Notes: a model not told the origin generated them from the letters alone. DNA of 64,000 bases from Aliiroseovarius sp. M344 (GCF_025140835.1 NZ_CP081153.1:3146814-3210813); one strand, 5' to 3'. Counted from the stretch's first letter, positions 1 through 9,269 are shown. Translations and numbers: made by a program.

Positions 1-142
1 TGCCGCTGCCCGACGGGCCAAGCAGAACGACGATCTCGCCTTCTGGAATGTCCAGATCAACGCCGCGCAATGCATGAACAGCAGACCGCCCTTCCCCATA
101 GACTTTGGTTAGCCCTTTGGTTGAGAAGGTGTTTTTCGTCAT
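1..142 (-). CDS. ABC transporter ATP-binding protein, LolD/MacB-like (5' part only)
   Basis: The gene reads leftward from an ATG at 142 and leaves the window after 47 residues, inside the Walker A loop (LLGPSGSG). The start resembles ATPases of the LolD/MacB/FtsE group: a KVYGEG strand, then HALRGVDLDIPEGE just before Walker A. Such ATPases power export of lipoproteins or macrolides, or act in FtsEX-type complexes. The cognate permease would lie to the left and is not visible, so the substrate cannot be named. The gene is probably unrelated to the sugar island that follows. Confidence 0.8.
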   Translation of the reverse strand, partial: MTKNTFSTKGLTKVYGEGRSAVHALRGVDLDIPEGEIVVLLGPSGSG

Positions 143-313
143 GTTGCGCTCGTGACCTTGGTGTTCAATCCCTGCTGAACATACTAGCCGGATGTGGCGG
201 TCGGGACTAGCGCCTCAACGTCGCGCCCTCGAACACGAAGCGACGTGTGCTAAGCCATGAAGAGAACCCTACCACACTTGCTGTGGCGTCATCGGTGGCG
301 CAAGCCGGGTCCG

Positions 314-1375
314 CTACCGCAGCCGTGCTTCGGTCTTTGCGTCGAAGAACATACAGTTTGCGTCATCAAATCCGACAATAACCGCGCTGCCTTCCGGCAA
401 ATTGTCCTCTTCGCGGTTCTCGACGATGATTTTCTCGCCATCGCTCGCAATCAGATAATCATAAGACACGCCGCCGAGGTGTTCACGCAGGTCCAACGTG
501 GTCCCGCCCTCACCTGCGCTGATTGTCAGATGCTGTGGGCGCACGCCAACAAGGATTTTTTCACCCTCCGCCGGAAGGGAAACACTTGTCTGAACTTCGC
601 GATCCACAAGCGATGGAAGCACCACATTGCCACCACGAACTACGCCCTCAAGAAAGTTCATGGCCGGGGAGCCGATGAAGCCCGCGACAAATTTGTTGCT
701 GGGGTCGTTGTAAAGCTGCAGGGGGCTGCCGACCTGTTCGATCAGACCCGCGCGCAGCACGACGATCTTGTCGGCAAGGGTCATTGCCTCAACCTGATCG
801 TGGGTCACATAGATCATGGTTGCGCCGATCTCTTTGTGGAGGCGGGCAATTTCCACACGCATGTCCACTCGCAACTCGGCATCAAGGTTTGAGAGAGGTT
901 CATCAAACAAAAACACCTCGGGCCCGCGCACGATGGCACGGCCAATTGCGACCCGCTGCCGCTGACCGCCCGAAAGAGCTTTGGGTTTGCGGCTGAGATA
1001 ATCATCAAGCTTCAGAATACGGCTGGCTTCCCCCACTTTCTTCTGAATTTCAGCCTTCGGGTGGCCGTTCATCTTCAGGCCAAACCCCATGTTTTCTTCG
1101 ACCGACATATGCGGGTACAACGCGTAAGTCTGGAACACCATGGCCACGCCACGTTCGGATGCGTCGACATGTGTCACGTCGCGATCGCCGATACGGATTT
1201 CACCGCTTGTGGTTTCTTCCAACCCTGCGATCATTCGCAACAACGTGGACTTACCGCAGCCTGACGGGCCGACAAATACGCAGAATTCTCCGTTTTCGAT
1301 TTGCAGATCAATATCGTGGATGACCTGTACGTCACCGTACTTCTTGATAGCATTCGTGAGCGTCACGCCAGACAT
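314..1375 (-). CDS. Sugar ABC transporter ATPase, UgpC/MalK type
   Basis: This 353-residue ATPase has Walker A at 36-44 (GPSGCGKST), Q-loop Gln82, signature LSGGQ at 134-138, Walker B VFLFDE at 154-159 and switch His192. A C-terminal OB-fold (TOBE/MalK regulatory) region follows. The length is normal for CUT1-family sugar importers. It sits after the IclR gene on the minus strand, divergent from the binding protein and two permeases that lack an ATPase of their own. It therefore almost certainly energises that importer. AGGAGA lies upstream of the ATG. The substrate (galactosides) is inferred from the neighbouring catabolic genes. Confidence 0.9.
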   Translation of the reverse strand: MSGVTLTNAIKKYGDVQVIHDIDLQIENGEFCVFVGPSGCGKSTLLRMIAGLEETTSGEIRIGDRDVTHVDASERGVAMVFQTYALYPHMSVEENMGFGLKMNGHPKAEIQKKVGEASRILKLDDYLSRKPKALSGGQRQRVAIGRAIVRGPEVFLFDEPLSNLDAELRVDMRVEIARLHKEIGATMIYVTHDQVEAMTLADKIVVLRAGLIEQVGSPLQLYNDPSNKFVAGFIGSPAMNFLEGVVRGGNVVLPSLVDREVQTSVSLPAEGEKILVGVRPQHLTISAGEGGTTLDLREHLGGVSYDYLIASDGEKIIVENREEDNLPEGSAVIVGFDDANCMFFDAKTEARLR

Positions 1376-1390
1376 GGTGAACTCTCCTGT

Positions 1391-2185
1391 TTACGATCTG
1401 GGGAACTGCCAGTTTTCGGCAGCCTGAGCGATTTCGGTTGCGGTGGTCAGAAGCACAGGACGCAATGCGTCCAGCCCCTCCAGCGAGAATTTCTGTTTGG
1501 TGGTGGTGATCGACAGCGCGCCTATGACGCGTTCATTGGACGTCAAGATTGGTGCGGCAATGCAGATGATGCCAGCCTCATGTTCTTCGCGGTCAAAAGC
1601 GATGCCATCTTCATGGATCTGCGTCAGCTCGGCACGTAATGCGTCGGCGTTCGTCAGGGTGTGATCGGTGTGTTTGTAAAAGGACTGATTCTTGATGGCC
1701 TCTTCAAGCTCGGCTGGCTTTAGAAACGCCATCATGGCCTTGCCAACGCCAGTGCAGTAACCGGGGCCAACTTTGCCAGCCTGCGAAAACATCTCGACCG
1801 GCGAAGCCGCGTTTCGCTTGTCCACATAAAGGACCTGTCCGCGGTCTATCTGTGCAAGGTGAATTGTCTCACCAACTTCGCGCGACAGACTGTCTAGGAA
1901 TGGGCGGGCAACCGGTGCAAGGGAGCTTTGTCGCCAAGCGGCATGAGCCAGTCGCACAAGGCGCATTCCCGGTGCATATGTCTGTCGTTCGTCATCATAA
2001 CTCAGCATTCCCTGCGCCGTGAGGGTTTGGAGCAACCGATAAAGTGTGGCCTTGGGATAGGGCGACCCGTCAAGCAAATCGTTGAACCGCACCGGCCGCA
2101 TCTTCTCAGCAACCATGTCCAGCACATGCAACGCTTTTCCGACTGTGCCGCCAGCTGCGTCCGGGGGCGTCTCCATCGAACCCAT
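1391..2185 (-). CDS. IclR-family transcriptional regulator of the galactoside operon
   Basis: The product (264 aa) has an N-terminal winged helix (GKALHVLDMVAE, then YPKATLYRLLQTL recognition region) and the C-terminal IclR effector domain with a GPGYCTGVGKAMMAFL segment. An upstream in-frame ATG at 2230 exists, but the ATG at 2185 is preceded by GGGAGGAGAG and is the better start. The gene is divergent from the binding-protein operon, and two phased palindromes lie between them. It probably controls both units by sensing a sugar or sugar-acid intermediate. IclR proteins can repress or activate, and the sequence does not say which applies. Confidence 0.88.
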   Translation of the reverse strand: MGSMETPPDAAGGTVGKALHVLDMVAEKMRPVRFNDLLDGSPYPKATLYRLLQTLTAQGMLSYDDERQTYAPGMRLVRLAHAAWRQSSLAPVARPFLDSLSREVGETIHLAQIDRGQVLYVDKRNAASPVEMFSQAGKVGPGYCTGVGKAMMAFLKPAELEEAIKNQSFYKHTDHTLTNADALRAELTQIHEDGIAFDREEHEAGIICIAAPILTSNERVIGALSITTTKQKFSLEGLDALRPVLLTTATEIAQAAENWQFPRS

Positions 2186-2251
2186 CACTCTCTCCTCCCG
2201 CTTCCTGTCCTCCAAGGAAACTGTTGACATGTGTAACCAAGATTTCGCATA

Positions 2252-2288
2252 GTTTCAACAGTTGAAAATTAGTTTCAATATATGAAAC
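2252..2288. promoter_or_regulatory. Tandem palindromic operator, probable IclR site
   Basis: Two inverted repeats sit in the divergent promoter. The first is TTTCAA-CAG-TTGAAA (2253-2267). The second is GTTTCA-ATATA-TGAAAC (2272-2288), which is perfect. Their centres are exactly 20 bp apart, about two helical turns, so two dimers could bind the same face. The second site ends 33 bp before the binding-protein ATG. Assignment to the adjacent IclR protein is inferred from position and from the TTTCA/TGAAA form seen in several IclR-family operators. Confidence 0.7.
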
Positions 2289-2321
2289 CTAAAAACAGCT
2301 GAAAACCTTGGGAGGATACTC

Positions 2322-3575
2322 ATGCTGAAATCAACGAAAGCGGCCGTTGCGACGGTTGCCATCACGGCTGGACTGGCGACAAGTGCCACGGCCGAAGACT
2401 TGTCCGGCACGCTCCGCATTATGTCGGACATGTCGAACCCTGCCCCGCGCGCAATCATGGAAGGCCTTGCTGCCGACTTTGATGCCATGCATCCCGGCTT
2501 GACTGTCGAACTGGAAGTCGTCGACCGCGAAGCCTGGAAAAGCCAAATTCGCAATGCACTTACGGCAAACCCGCCCGACGTCTTCAACTGGTATGCGGCC
2601 AACCGCATGGCGCCCTATGTGAACGCAGGTTTGTTCGAAGATATCACCGACATGTGGGACGGCGGCGACCTGCCCGGATTGGACAGCGTCAAAGGCGCAA
2701 TGACCATCGACGGTAAGCAATATGGCGTGCCTTACACCTACTATCAGTGGGGCATCTATTACCGCGAAGACATCTTCAATGAGCTGGGCCTGACCGAGCC
2801 TGCAACCTTCGACGAAGAAATCGCCAACTGCCAGAAGATCGTCGATTCGGGCCGGAAGTGTTACACTATCGGGTCGAAGTTCCTTTGGACCGCCGGCGGC
2901 TGGTTCGATTATATGAACATGCGCACCAACGGTTTTGACTTCCACATGAAGCTGGCCACTGGTCAGGCGGAATGGACATCAGACGAAGTGCGCGCGACGT
3001 TTGCCAACTGGCGCAAGCTGATCGACATGGGTGCGTTCATTGACGACCACCAGACCTATAGCTGGCAGGAAGCTCTGCCCTTCTTCGTGAACGGCGAAGC
3101 GACGGCTTATCTGATGGGGAATTTTGTTGTGCCTCACCTGCGCGAAGCGGGTCTGACGGATGATCAAATCGACTTCTACCAGTTCCCTAAGATTGCGGAC
3201 GTGCCGATGGGTGAAGACGCCCCAACCGACACGTTCCACATCGCCTCGAACGCCCCGAACAAAGCGGCGGCGCGTGCCTTCCTGCAGTATGTGACGTCAC
3301 CCGACGTACAATCGAAAATCAACGGACCTGATGGTCTGGGCCAGTTGCCAGTGAACGCATCGGCTTCGGTTGCGGACGACGAGTTCATCAAGCAGGGCTT
3401 TGAAATGTTGTCGAACAACGCAACTGGCGGTATTGCCCAGTTCTTCGACCGCGACTTCCCGGCCGAAATGGCATCTGTCGGCATGGAAGGCTTGCAAGAG
3501 TTCATGGTGTTCCCGGACAATCTGGAAGACATCCTTGGCCGCTTGGAAAGCGCGCGCCAGCGAATCTACAAATAA
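2322..3575 (+). CDS. Sugar ABC transporter substrate-binding protein (family 1)
   Basis: A periplasmic binding protein of 417 aa with a Sec signal peptide (about residues 1-24, cleavage after the ATA preceding EDLSG). The mature part has the MalE-like family 1 fold pattern: NPPDVFNWY, then GKQYGVPYTYYQWGIYYR, then an NGEATAYLMG strand. GGAGG lies just before the ATG. It is the first gene of the catabolic operon and should deliver galactosides or galactose to the two permeases that follow. A hairpin just after the stop codon probably gives it higher expression than the membrane subunits. Confidence 0.9.
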   Translation: MLKSTKAAVATVAITAGLATSATAEDLSGTLRIMSDMSNPAPRAIMEGLAADFDAMHPGLTVELEVVDREAWKSQIRNALTANPPDVFNWYAANRMAPYVNAGLFEDITDMWDGGDLPGLDSVKGAMTIDGKQYGVPYTYYQWGIYYREDIFNELGLTEPATFDEEIANCQKIVDSGRKCYTIGSKFLWTAGGWFDYMNMRTNGFDFHMKLATGQAEWTSDEVRATFANWRKLIDMGAFIDDHQTYSWQEALPFFVNGEATAYLMGNFVVPHLREAGLTDDQIDFYQFPKIADVPMGEDAPTDTFHIASNAPNKAAARAFLQYVTSPDVQSKINGPDGLGQLPVNASASVADDEFIKQGFEMLSNNATGGIAQFFDRDFPAEMASVGMEGLQEFMVFPDNLEDILGRLESARQRIYK

Positions 3576-3585
3576 ACCACTCACA

Positions 3586-3615
3586 AGGTGCCCCGCGTTA
3601 TTGCGCGGGGCACCT
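3586..3615 (+). terminator. GC-rich hairpin after the binding-protein gene (attenuator / mRNA stabiliser)
   Basis: A perfect 12-bp stem (AGGTGCCCCGCG paired with CGCGGGGCACCT) closes a 6-nt loop. It starts 10 bp after the binding-protein stop. No T-run follows, so it is more likely a 3' stabilising or partial-termination element than a full terminator. Such hairpins commonly raise binding protein above permease levels in ABC operons. Confidence 0.7.
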
Positions 3616-3690
3616 GCCCCAAACGGCAACACGCACGCTATTGGCAAGCTCACACGGGTTTTCCCATGACGTGTCCACGGGAGGAGCGAT

Positions 3691-4602
3691 ATGACCACTG
3701 CCACTCACGATATGAACTGGGTCCGGCGCAATCGGATGACCCTGACACCGTTGCTGTTCCTGCTTCCGGGCGTGTTGTTCTTTACGGTCTATGTGATCTT
3801 CCCGATTTTGCAGAGCTTCAACATATCGCTCTATGAATGGGATGGTCTGGGCGAGGCGACCTATATCGGCCTTGGCAACTATCAGGAACTGGTGACTGAC
3901 CGCGCGTTCGAAATCTCGCTGTGGAACAACGTCAAATGGCTGGCCCTGTATCTGCTGGCAATCCCGGCTGGGTTGTTCATCGCATTGTTCCTAAATCAGA
4001 CGATTCCAGGCATTCGGCTATACAAATCACTGTTTTTCTTCCCCTTCGTACTCAGCCAAGTGGTCGTTGGCCTCGTTTTTTCGTGGTTCTATCTGCCCCG
4101 TGAAGGTTTGCTGAACGCTGTGCTCAGCTTTTTTGGGTTTGATACAATCAACGTGCTGGGTGACCCGACGCTGGCCACATACGGCATTATTGCGGCGGGC
4201 CTCTGGCCGCAGACCGCGTATTGCATGATCCTTTATCTGACGGGCCTGAATGCTGTGGACCCTGAACAGATCGAGGCCGGGCGTCTGGACGGCGCCAAAG
4301 GCTGGCGCATGCTGTGGCACGTGATCCTGCCGCAACTGAAGCCTGCGACCTTTATTGCGTTCGTGGTGACCATCATCGGTGCGCTGCGTTCATTCGACCT
4401 GATCTCGGTGATGACCAATGGCGGGCCGTTTGGATCAACACGCGTGCTCAGCTTTTACATGTTCGAGAAAGCCCTGTCAGAATACGGCTTTCGAATGGGC
4501 TATGGCTCGGCCATCGCGGTTGTCCTGTTCCTGATCATGCTTGTTTTCATCGGCTACTTCCTGTGGTCCATGTATCGCGACGAAAAAGCTGCGCGGAGGT
4601 AA
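3691..4602 (+). CDS. Sugar ABC transporter permease (MalF/UgpA type)
   Basis: A 303-residue inner-membrane protein with about six transmembrane helices (first at roughly 18-42). The EAA loop lies at 195-218 (EAGRLDGAKGW...LPQLKP), the site that docks to the ATPase. GGAGG precedes the ATG closely. It pairs with the next permease to form the channel of the galactoside importer. Only 5 bp separate the two genes. Confidence 0.9.
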   Translation: MTTATHDMNWVRRNRMTLTPLLFLLPGVLFFTVYVIFPILQSFNISLYEWDGLGEATYIGLGNYQELVTDRAFEISLWNNVKWLALYLLAIPAGLFIALFLNQTIPGIRLYKSLFFFPFVLSQVVVGLVFSWFYLPREGLLNAVLSFFGFDTINVLGDPTLATYGIIAAGLWPQTAYCMILYLTGLNAVDPEQIEAGRLDGAKGWRMLWHVILPQLKPATFIAFVVTIIGALRSFDLISVMTNGGPFGSTRVLSFYMFEKALSEYGFRMGYGSAIAVVLFLIMLVFIGYFLWSMYRDEKAARR

Positions 4603-4607
4603 GACAG

Positions 4608-5456
4608 ATGTTCCCAACCCCCATCGAAAAACGCTCGCGCGGTGCGCAGGTCACCTATCAGGCGCTGGTCCCGATTGTTCTGATCATGTGGCTTCTACCG
4701 CTGATCGCCGTTGCAATGTTCTCGATCCGCCCGCTGACGGATTTCACCAACGGCAATTACTGGGGCATGCCCTCGTCGTTCGAATTCTTCACCAACTACG
4801 GCAAGGTGTTTCTGGAATCTGATATGCCACGCTATATGTGGAACTCGGTCCTCATAACTGTCCCGACGGTGATCGGCGCTGTGGCCTTGTCTTGCATGAC
4901 AGGCTTTGCGCTTGGCATCTATCGCTTCCGCGGCAATCTGCTGATCTTCTTCATGTTTATCGCGGGCAACTTCGTGCCGTTCCAGATCCTGATGGTCCCG
5001 GTGCGGGATCTGACAGTGTCTGCCGGTCTTTACGACACCAAGCTGGGATTGGTTCTGTTTCACATCGCGTTTCAAACCGGGTTTTGCACGCTGTTTATGC
5101 GCAACTTCATCCGCGCCCTGCCCTTTGAATTGATCGAGGCGGCCCGTGTCGAGGGCATCGCCGAATGGAAGATCTTCTGGTATGTGGTGTTGCCTTTGAT
5201 GAAGCCCGCGATTGCGGCCTTGGCCGTCTTGATCTTTACCTTCATCTGGAACGATTATTTCTGGGCGATCGTTTTGACGCAAGGCCCTGACGCACAGCCG
5301 GTCACAGCGGGCATTACGTCCTTCAACTCTCAATTCGTGGCACAGTATCACTTGATGAGCGCGGGCAGTATCGTCGCCGCCTTGCCGCCGGTCATGATGT
5401 TCTTTGCAATGCAACGCCACTTTATCGCAGGTCTAACTCTCGGAGCTGTTAAATGA
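4608..5456 (+). CDS. Sugar ABC transporter permease (MalG/UgpE type)
   Basis: The product has 282 aa from an ATG at 4608 preceded by GGAGG. A longer in-frame reading upstream overlaps the previous permease and is not needed. It has about six membrane helices and the MalG-type EAA motif at 177-200 (EAARVEGIAEWKIF...LPLMKP). It is the second channel subunit of the importer. Its stop overlaps the next gene by 4 bp (ATGA), consistent with translational coupling to the hydrolase. Confidence 0.9.
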   Translation: MFPTPIEKRSRGAQVTYQALVPIVLIMWLLPLIAVAMFSIRPLTDFTNGNYWGMPSSFEFFTNYGKVFLESDMPRYMWNSVLITVPTVIGAVALSCMTGFALGIYRFRGNLLIFFMFIAGNFVPFQILMVPVRDLTVSAGLYDTKLGLVLFHIAFQTGFCTLFMRNFIRALPFELIEAARVEGIAEWKIFWYVVLPLMKPAIAALAVLIFTFIWNDYFWAIVLTQGPDAQPVTAGITSFNSQFVAQYHLMSAGSIVAALPPVMMFFAMQRHFIAGLTLGAVK

Positions 5457-6796
5457 CCAAGCTCACCTTTATTGGTGCTGGGTCGACGATTTTCATGAAG
5501 AATATCGTCGGCGACATGCTGCATTTTGAGGCGCTGAAAGACGCCACGATTGCACTGATGGACATCGACACCACTCGTCTGGCGGAAAGCGAATTGGTGG
5601 CGAAAAAGATGATCGCCACGATGGGCACAGGTGCCAAGGTCGAAACCTATACCGATCAGCGCCGCGCGCTCGAAGGCGCGGATTTCGTCGTCACCGCCTT
5701 TCAGATCGGCGGCTATGATCCCTGCACAATCACCGATTTCGAGCTGCCCAAACAATACGGGTTGCGCCAGACCATTGCCGACACTCTGGGCGTTGGCGGC
5801 ATCATGCGGGGCCTGCGCACGGTGCCGCATCTGTGGTCTGTCGCGCGCGATATGGAGGCCGTCTGCCCCGACGCGCTGCTCATGCAATATGTGAACCCAA
5901 TGGCGATCAACACATGGGCGCTGGCCGAACGGTTCCCGCATATCAAACAGGTTGGTCTGTGCCACTCGGTGCAGAACACCGTACAGGAACTTGCGCATGA
6001 TCTAGACATGGCTCAAAGCGACATCCGCTATAAGGTCGCAGGTGTGAACCACGTGGCCTTCTTCCTGCGACTGGAGGACGCGCAGGGTAACAGCCTCTAC
6101 CCGGCTCTGCGTAATGGTTATCGCTCGGGCGCGCTCCCCAAACCGCCCCTCCTCATGCCCCGCTGCGGCAACAAGGTGCGGTACGAGGTGATGGAACATC
6201 TGGGCTATTTTTGCACCGAAAGCTCCGAGCATCTGGCGGAATATGTGCCGTGGTTCATCAAGGAGGGTCGCGATGACCTGATCGCAGAATTTGGTATCCC
6301 GCTGGATGAGTATCCAAAACGCTGTGTCGAACAGCAGGCAGACTGGAAGGACCAGGCGGTGGCGCTCAAGACAGCGGCGGCGATCGACGTGCCCAAGAGC
6401 CACGAATTTGCGGCCGAGATGATGAACGCGATGGTGACAGGCCAACCCTACACCGCTTACGGCAACCTGCCGAACACTGGTCAGATCCCGCAACTGCCCC
6501 TTGGCGCTGCTGTGGAAACGCCCTGCTTGGTGGACATGAACGGTGTGCAGCCCAGCGTGGTTACAGATATTCCTCCCCAGCTTGTCGCGCTGATGCGTAG
6601 CCAGATCAATGTGCAGGAGCTGACGGTGCGCGCCCTTCTGAACGAAGAACCTGAGCACCTTTATCACGCCGCTATGATGGACCCACACACAGCCGCAGAA
6701 CTTGACCTGCGCCAGATCCGGTCGCTTGTCAGCGACCTTCTGGCAGCCCATGGTGATTGGATCCCCGAATGGGCGCGGAATAGGAAAGCAGCATGA
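5453..6796 (+). CDS. GH4 family alpha-galactosidase (NAD+ and metal dependent)
   Basis: This 447-residue protein has the GH4 Rossmann start (TFIGAGSTIF), the FQIGGYDP and IADTLGVGGIMRGLRT segments, NPMAINTWA, and the metal-site motif GLCHSV with Cys170-His171. In GH4 the CHSV form is typical of alpha-galactosidases such as MelA, whereas other CHxx forms or CN/CD forms mark glucosidases, glucuronidases and phospho-glycosidases. It should cleave imported alpha-galactosides in the cytoplasm by the redox-assisted GH4 mechanism. It lies between the transporter and the galactonate pathway genes and overlaps both neighbours by 4 bp. Confidence 0.88.
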   Translation: MTKLTFIGAGSTIFMKNIVGDMLHFEALKDATIALMDIDTTRLAESELVAKKMIATMGTGAKVETYTDQRRALEGADFVVTAFQIGGYDPCTITDFELPKQYGLRQTIADTLGVGGIMRGLRTVPHLWSVARDMEAVCPDALLMQYVNPMAINTWALAERFPHIKQVGLCHSVQNTVQELAHDLDMAQSDIRYKVAGVNHVAFFLRLEDAQGNSLYPALRNGYRSGALPKPPLLMPRCGNKVRYEVMEHLGYFCTESSEHLAEYVPWFIKEGRDDLIAEFGIPLDEYPKRCVEQQADWKDQAVALKTAAAIDVPKSHEFAAEMMNAMVTGQPYTAYGNLPNTGQIPQLPLGAAVETPCLVDMNGVQPSVVTDIPPQLVALMRSQINVQELTVRALLNEEPEHLYHAAMMDPHTAAELDLRQIRSLVSDLLAAHGDWIPEWARNRKAA

Positions 6797-8502
6797 CCAA
6801 GGAAAGACGCAACCGGGGCTGGTATGGGATGCTCGACAAGGACGGGTTTATCCGCAGGTCATGGATGAAGAACCAAGGCTTTCCGGATCATGCCTTTGAT
6901 GGACGCCCGGTGATCGGCATTTGCAACACATGGTCCGAGTTGACGCCCTGCAATTCAGGCCTGCGAGAACTGGCTGAAGGCGTGAAGCGCGGCGTGTGGG
7001 AAGCTGGCGGCTTCCCTGTCGAATTTCCTGTCATGTCACTGGGCGAGACCCAGATGAAGCCCACCGCCATGCTGTTTCGCAACCTGCTGGCGATGGATGT
7101 CGAAGAAAGCATTCGCGCCTATGGCATGGACGGCGTTGTGCTGCTGGGCGGCTGCGATAAGACGACGCCGGGGCAGTTGATGGGTGCGGCTTCGGTCGAT
7201 CTACCGTCAATCGTCTTGTCCGCAGGTCCGATGCTGAACGGCAAGTGGAAAGGCCGCGACTTGGGCTCTGGCACCGATGTTCGCAAGTTCGCAATGGACG
7301 TAAAAGCGGGCGACATGAGCCTGAAAGATTTCATGGCGACCGAGTCCGGAATGTCGCGGTCCAAAGGCGTGTGCATGACGATGGGCACCGCCTCGACCAT
7401 GTCTTCGCTGTCCGAGGCGATGGGTCTTTCCCTTCCGATGAACGGCTCGTTGCCCGCCGTCGATGCCCGCCGCATGGCCTTGGCGCACATGACCGGGAAA
7501 CGGATCGTCGAAATGGTCGAAGAGGATCTGAAGCTATCGGAGGTGTTGACCAAGGAAAGCTTTGAAAACGCCATCCTGACCAACGCGGCGCTGGGCGGGT
7601 CAACCAACGCCGTCGTGCACCTTTTGGCGCTGGCCGGTCGCGTCGGTATTGGTTTGTCCATGGATGATTTCGAGATCGGTGGAGAAATCCCGCTGCTGGT
7701 GAACTGCATGCCGTCGGGAAAATACCTGATGGAAGATTTTTGTTACGCCGGTGGCGTTCCGGTGGTGCTGAAGGAAATCGCGCACAAGCTGCGCGCGGCC
7801 AACACGGTCATGGGCAAAGACATCGCGCATTACTATGACGACGCCGAGTGCTATAACCGCGACGTGATTTATGCCTATGACGAACCACGCAAACCCGCCG
7901 CTGGCCTGCGTGTCCTGCGCGGTAATCTTGCGCCGAACGGCGCCATCGTGAAACCCTCGGCGGCCTCAAATCATCTGCTGGAACATGAAGGCGCGGCACA
8001 TGTTTTTGAAAGCATCGAAGAGCTGAAAGCCAATATTGACCGAGATGATTTGCCGGTAGATGAGAACACTATTCTGGTGCTGAAAAACTGCGGACCAAAA
8101 GGATATCCTGGTATGCCCGAGGTGGGCGACATGCCCGTGCCCGCCAAGCTTGTGAAGAAAGGCGTGCGTGACATCGTGCGCGTGTCGGATGCCCGCATGT
8201 CCGGCACGGCCTTCGGCACAGTCGTTCTGCACGTCGCACCCGAAGCCACCGCAGGCGGCCCCTTGGCGCTGGTGAAAACGGGGGACCGCATCAAGCTGTC
8301 CGCCTCGACCGGGGTTCTGGAACTGCTGGTTGATGTCGCTGAGTTGGACAAGCGGCGGGCGGCATGGACCCCCCCCGACCCCCATTACTCGCGCGGCTAT
8401 GCCAAACTTTATGTCGATCACGTCCTGCAAGCCGACAAAGGCGCGGATCTTGATTTCCTTGTGGGCAAGGATACCCGCCCCGTGACCCGAGAGAGCCATT
8501 GA
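6793..8502 (+). CDS. IlvD/Edd-family sugar-acid dehydratase (probable galactonate/arabinonate dehydratase)
   Basis: The product (569 aa) belongs to the IlvD/Edd iron-sulfur dehydratases. The three cluster ligands are visible as Cys53 (ELTPCN), Cys121 (GGCDKTTPG) and Cys194 (KGVCMTMG). The catalytic Ser lies in ARMSGTAFG near residue 470. It most resembles L-arabinonate-type dehydratases, which often accept D-galactonate or D-fuconate. With a KDGal kinase and KDPGal aldolase downstream, dehydration of D-galactonate to 2-keto-3-deoxygalactonate is the expected step. It takes the place of the enolase-superfamily DgoD used in enterobacteria. Confidence 0.88.
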   Translation: MTKERRNRGWYGMLDKDGFIRRSWMKNQGFPDHAFDGRPVIGICNTWSELTPCNSGLRELAEGVKRGVWEAGGFPVEFPVMSLGETQMKPTAMLFRNLLAMDVEESIRAYGMDGVVLLGGCDKTTPGQLMGAASVDLPSIVLSAGPMLNGKWKGRDLGSGTDVRKFAMDVKAGDMSLKDFMATESGMSRSKGVCMTMGTASTMSSLSEAMGLSLPMNGSLPAVDARRMALAHMTGKRIVEMVEEDLKLSEVLTKESFENAILTNAALGGSTNAVVHLLALAGRVGIGLSMDDFEIGGEIPLLVNCMPSGKYLMEDFCYAGGVPVVLKEIAHKLRAANTVMGKDIAHYYDDAECYNRDVIYAYDEPRKPAAGLRVLRGNLAPNGAIVKPSAASNHLLEHEGAAHVFESIEELKANIDRDDLPVDENTILVLKNCGPKGYPGMPEVGDMPVPAKLVKKGVRDIVRVSDARMSGTAFGTVVLHVAPEATAGGPLALVKTGDRIKLSASTGVLELLVDVAELDKRRAAWTPPDPHYSRGYAKLYVDHVLQADKGADLDFLVGKDTRPVTRESH

Positions 8503-9269
8503 TGAGCAACGCAACCTTCCATGACCTTGCCGACGCGTCGGTCTTTATCACCGGCGGCGGTTCGGGCATCGGTGCTGCGCTGACCGAGGGATTCCTGCGC
8601 CAGGGTGCTAAGGTCGCTTTCGTGGGGCGCTCGGATGCGTCCGAGTTTGTCGCCAAAATGGAGGCCGAGACAGGTCACCGCCCGCACTTCATCCAATGCG
8701 ACATCACCGATATCGCCGCGCTGAAAGCAGCGATCGCAGACAGTGCCAAGATCAACGGCCCGATCACAACGCTGGTTAACAATGCCGCCAACGACCAACG
8801 CCACAGCACCGAAGAGGTGACAGAGGAATTCTGGGACTGGGCGCAGGCCATCAATCTGAAAGCCTATTTCTTTGCCTGTCAGGCGGTGATGGACGGCATG
8901 CGGACGGCGGGTGGCGGGTCGATCATCAATTTCACGTCGATCAGCTACATGATGGGCAACACTGGTTACCCGGCCTATACGACGGCAAACAGCGGGATCA
9001 ATGGAATGACCCGGTCGCTGGCACGTGAGTTCGGCCCCGACAAAATCCGCGTGAATGCGCTCGCGCCGGGCTGGGTGTTGACGCAGAAGCAACTGGACAT
9101 GTGGGCTGAACCCGATGCGCTAACGGCTCATCTGGAACGTCAGTGTCTGAAAGAACATTTGGTCCCCGAGGACATCGTCTCGTCAACGCTCTTCCTCGCC
9201 TCAACCTCTAGCCGGATGATCACTGGGCAAGCTTTGGTCGTGGATGGCGGTGTCGTGGTGACAGGATGA
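8502..9269 (+). CDS. SDR-family dehydrogenase, probable D-galactose 1-dehydrogenase with altered catalytic site
   Basis: A short-chain dehydrogenase (255 aa) whose ATG overlaps the previous stop (TGATG). It has the NAD(P)-binding TGGGSGIG (about 18-25), NNA, the Ser of FTSISYM and Tyr159. The usual Lys four residues after the Tyr is Asn163 (YTTAN instead of YxxxK). The C-terminal half resembles Caulobacter-type D-xylose/sugar 1-dehydrogenases (QCLKEHLVPEDIV, VVDGGVV). The expected role is oxidation of galactose to galactonolactone. The Asn raises doubt about full activity, and another dehydrogenase could serve instead. Confidence 0.85.
   Translation: MSNATFHDLADASVFITGGGSGIGAALTEGFLRQGAKVAFVGRSDASEFVAKMEAETGHRPHFIQCDITDIAALKAAIADSAKINGPITTLVNNAANDQRHSTEEVTEEFWDWAQAINLKAYFFACQAVMDGMRTAGGGSIINFTSISYMMGNTGYPAYTTANSGINGMTRSLAREFGPDKIRVNALAPGWVLTQKQLDMWAEPDALTAHLERQCLKEHLVPEDIVSSTLFLASTSSRMITGQALVVDGGVVVTG

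Noticed and set aside
6002..6751. 249-codon minus-strand open frame opposite the GH4 gene
   Set aside because: The sense strand encodes a clear GH4 enzyme; the antisense frame has no family features and shadow-type composition.
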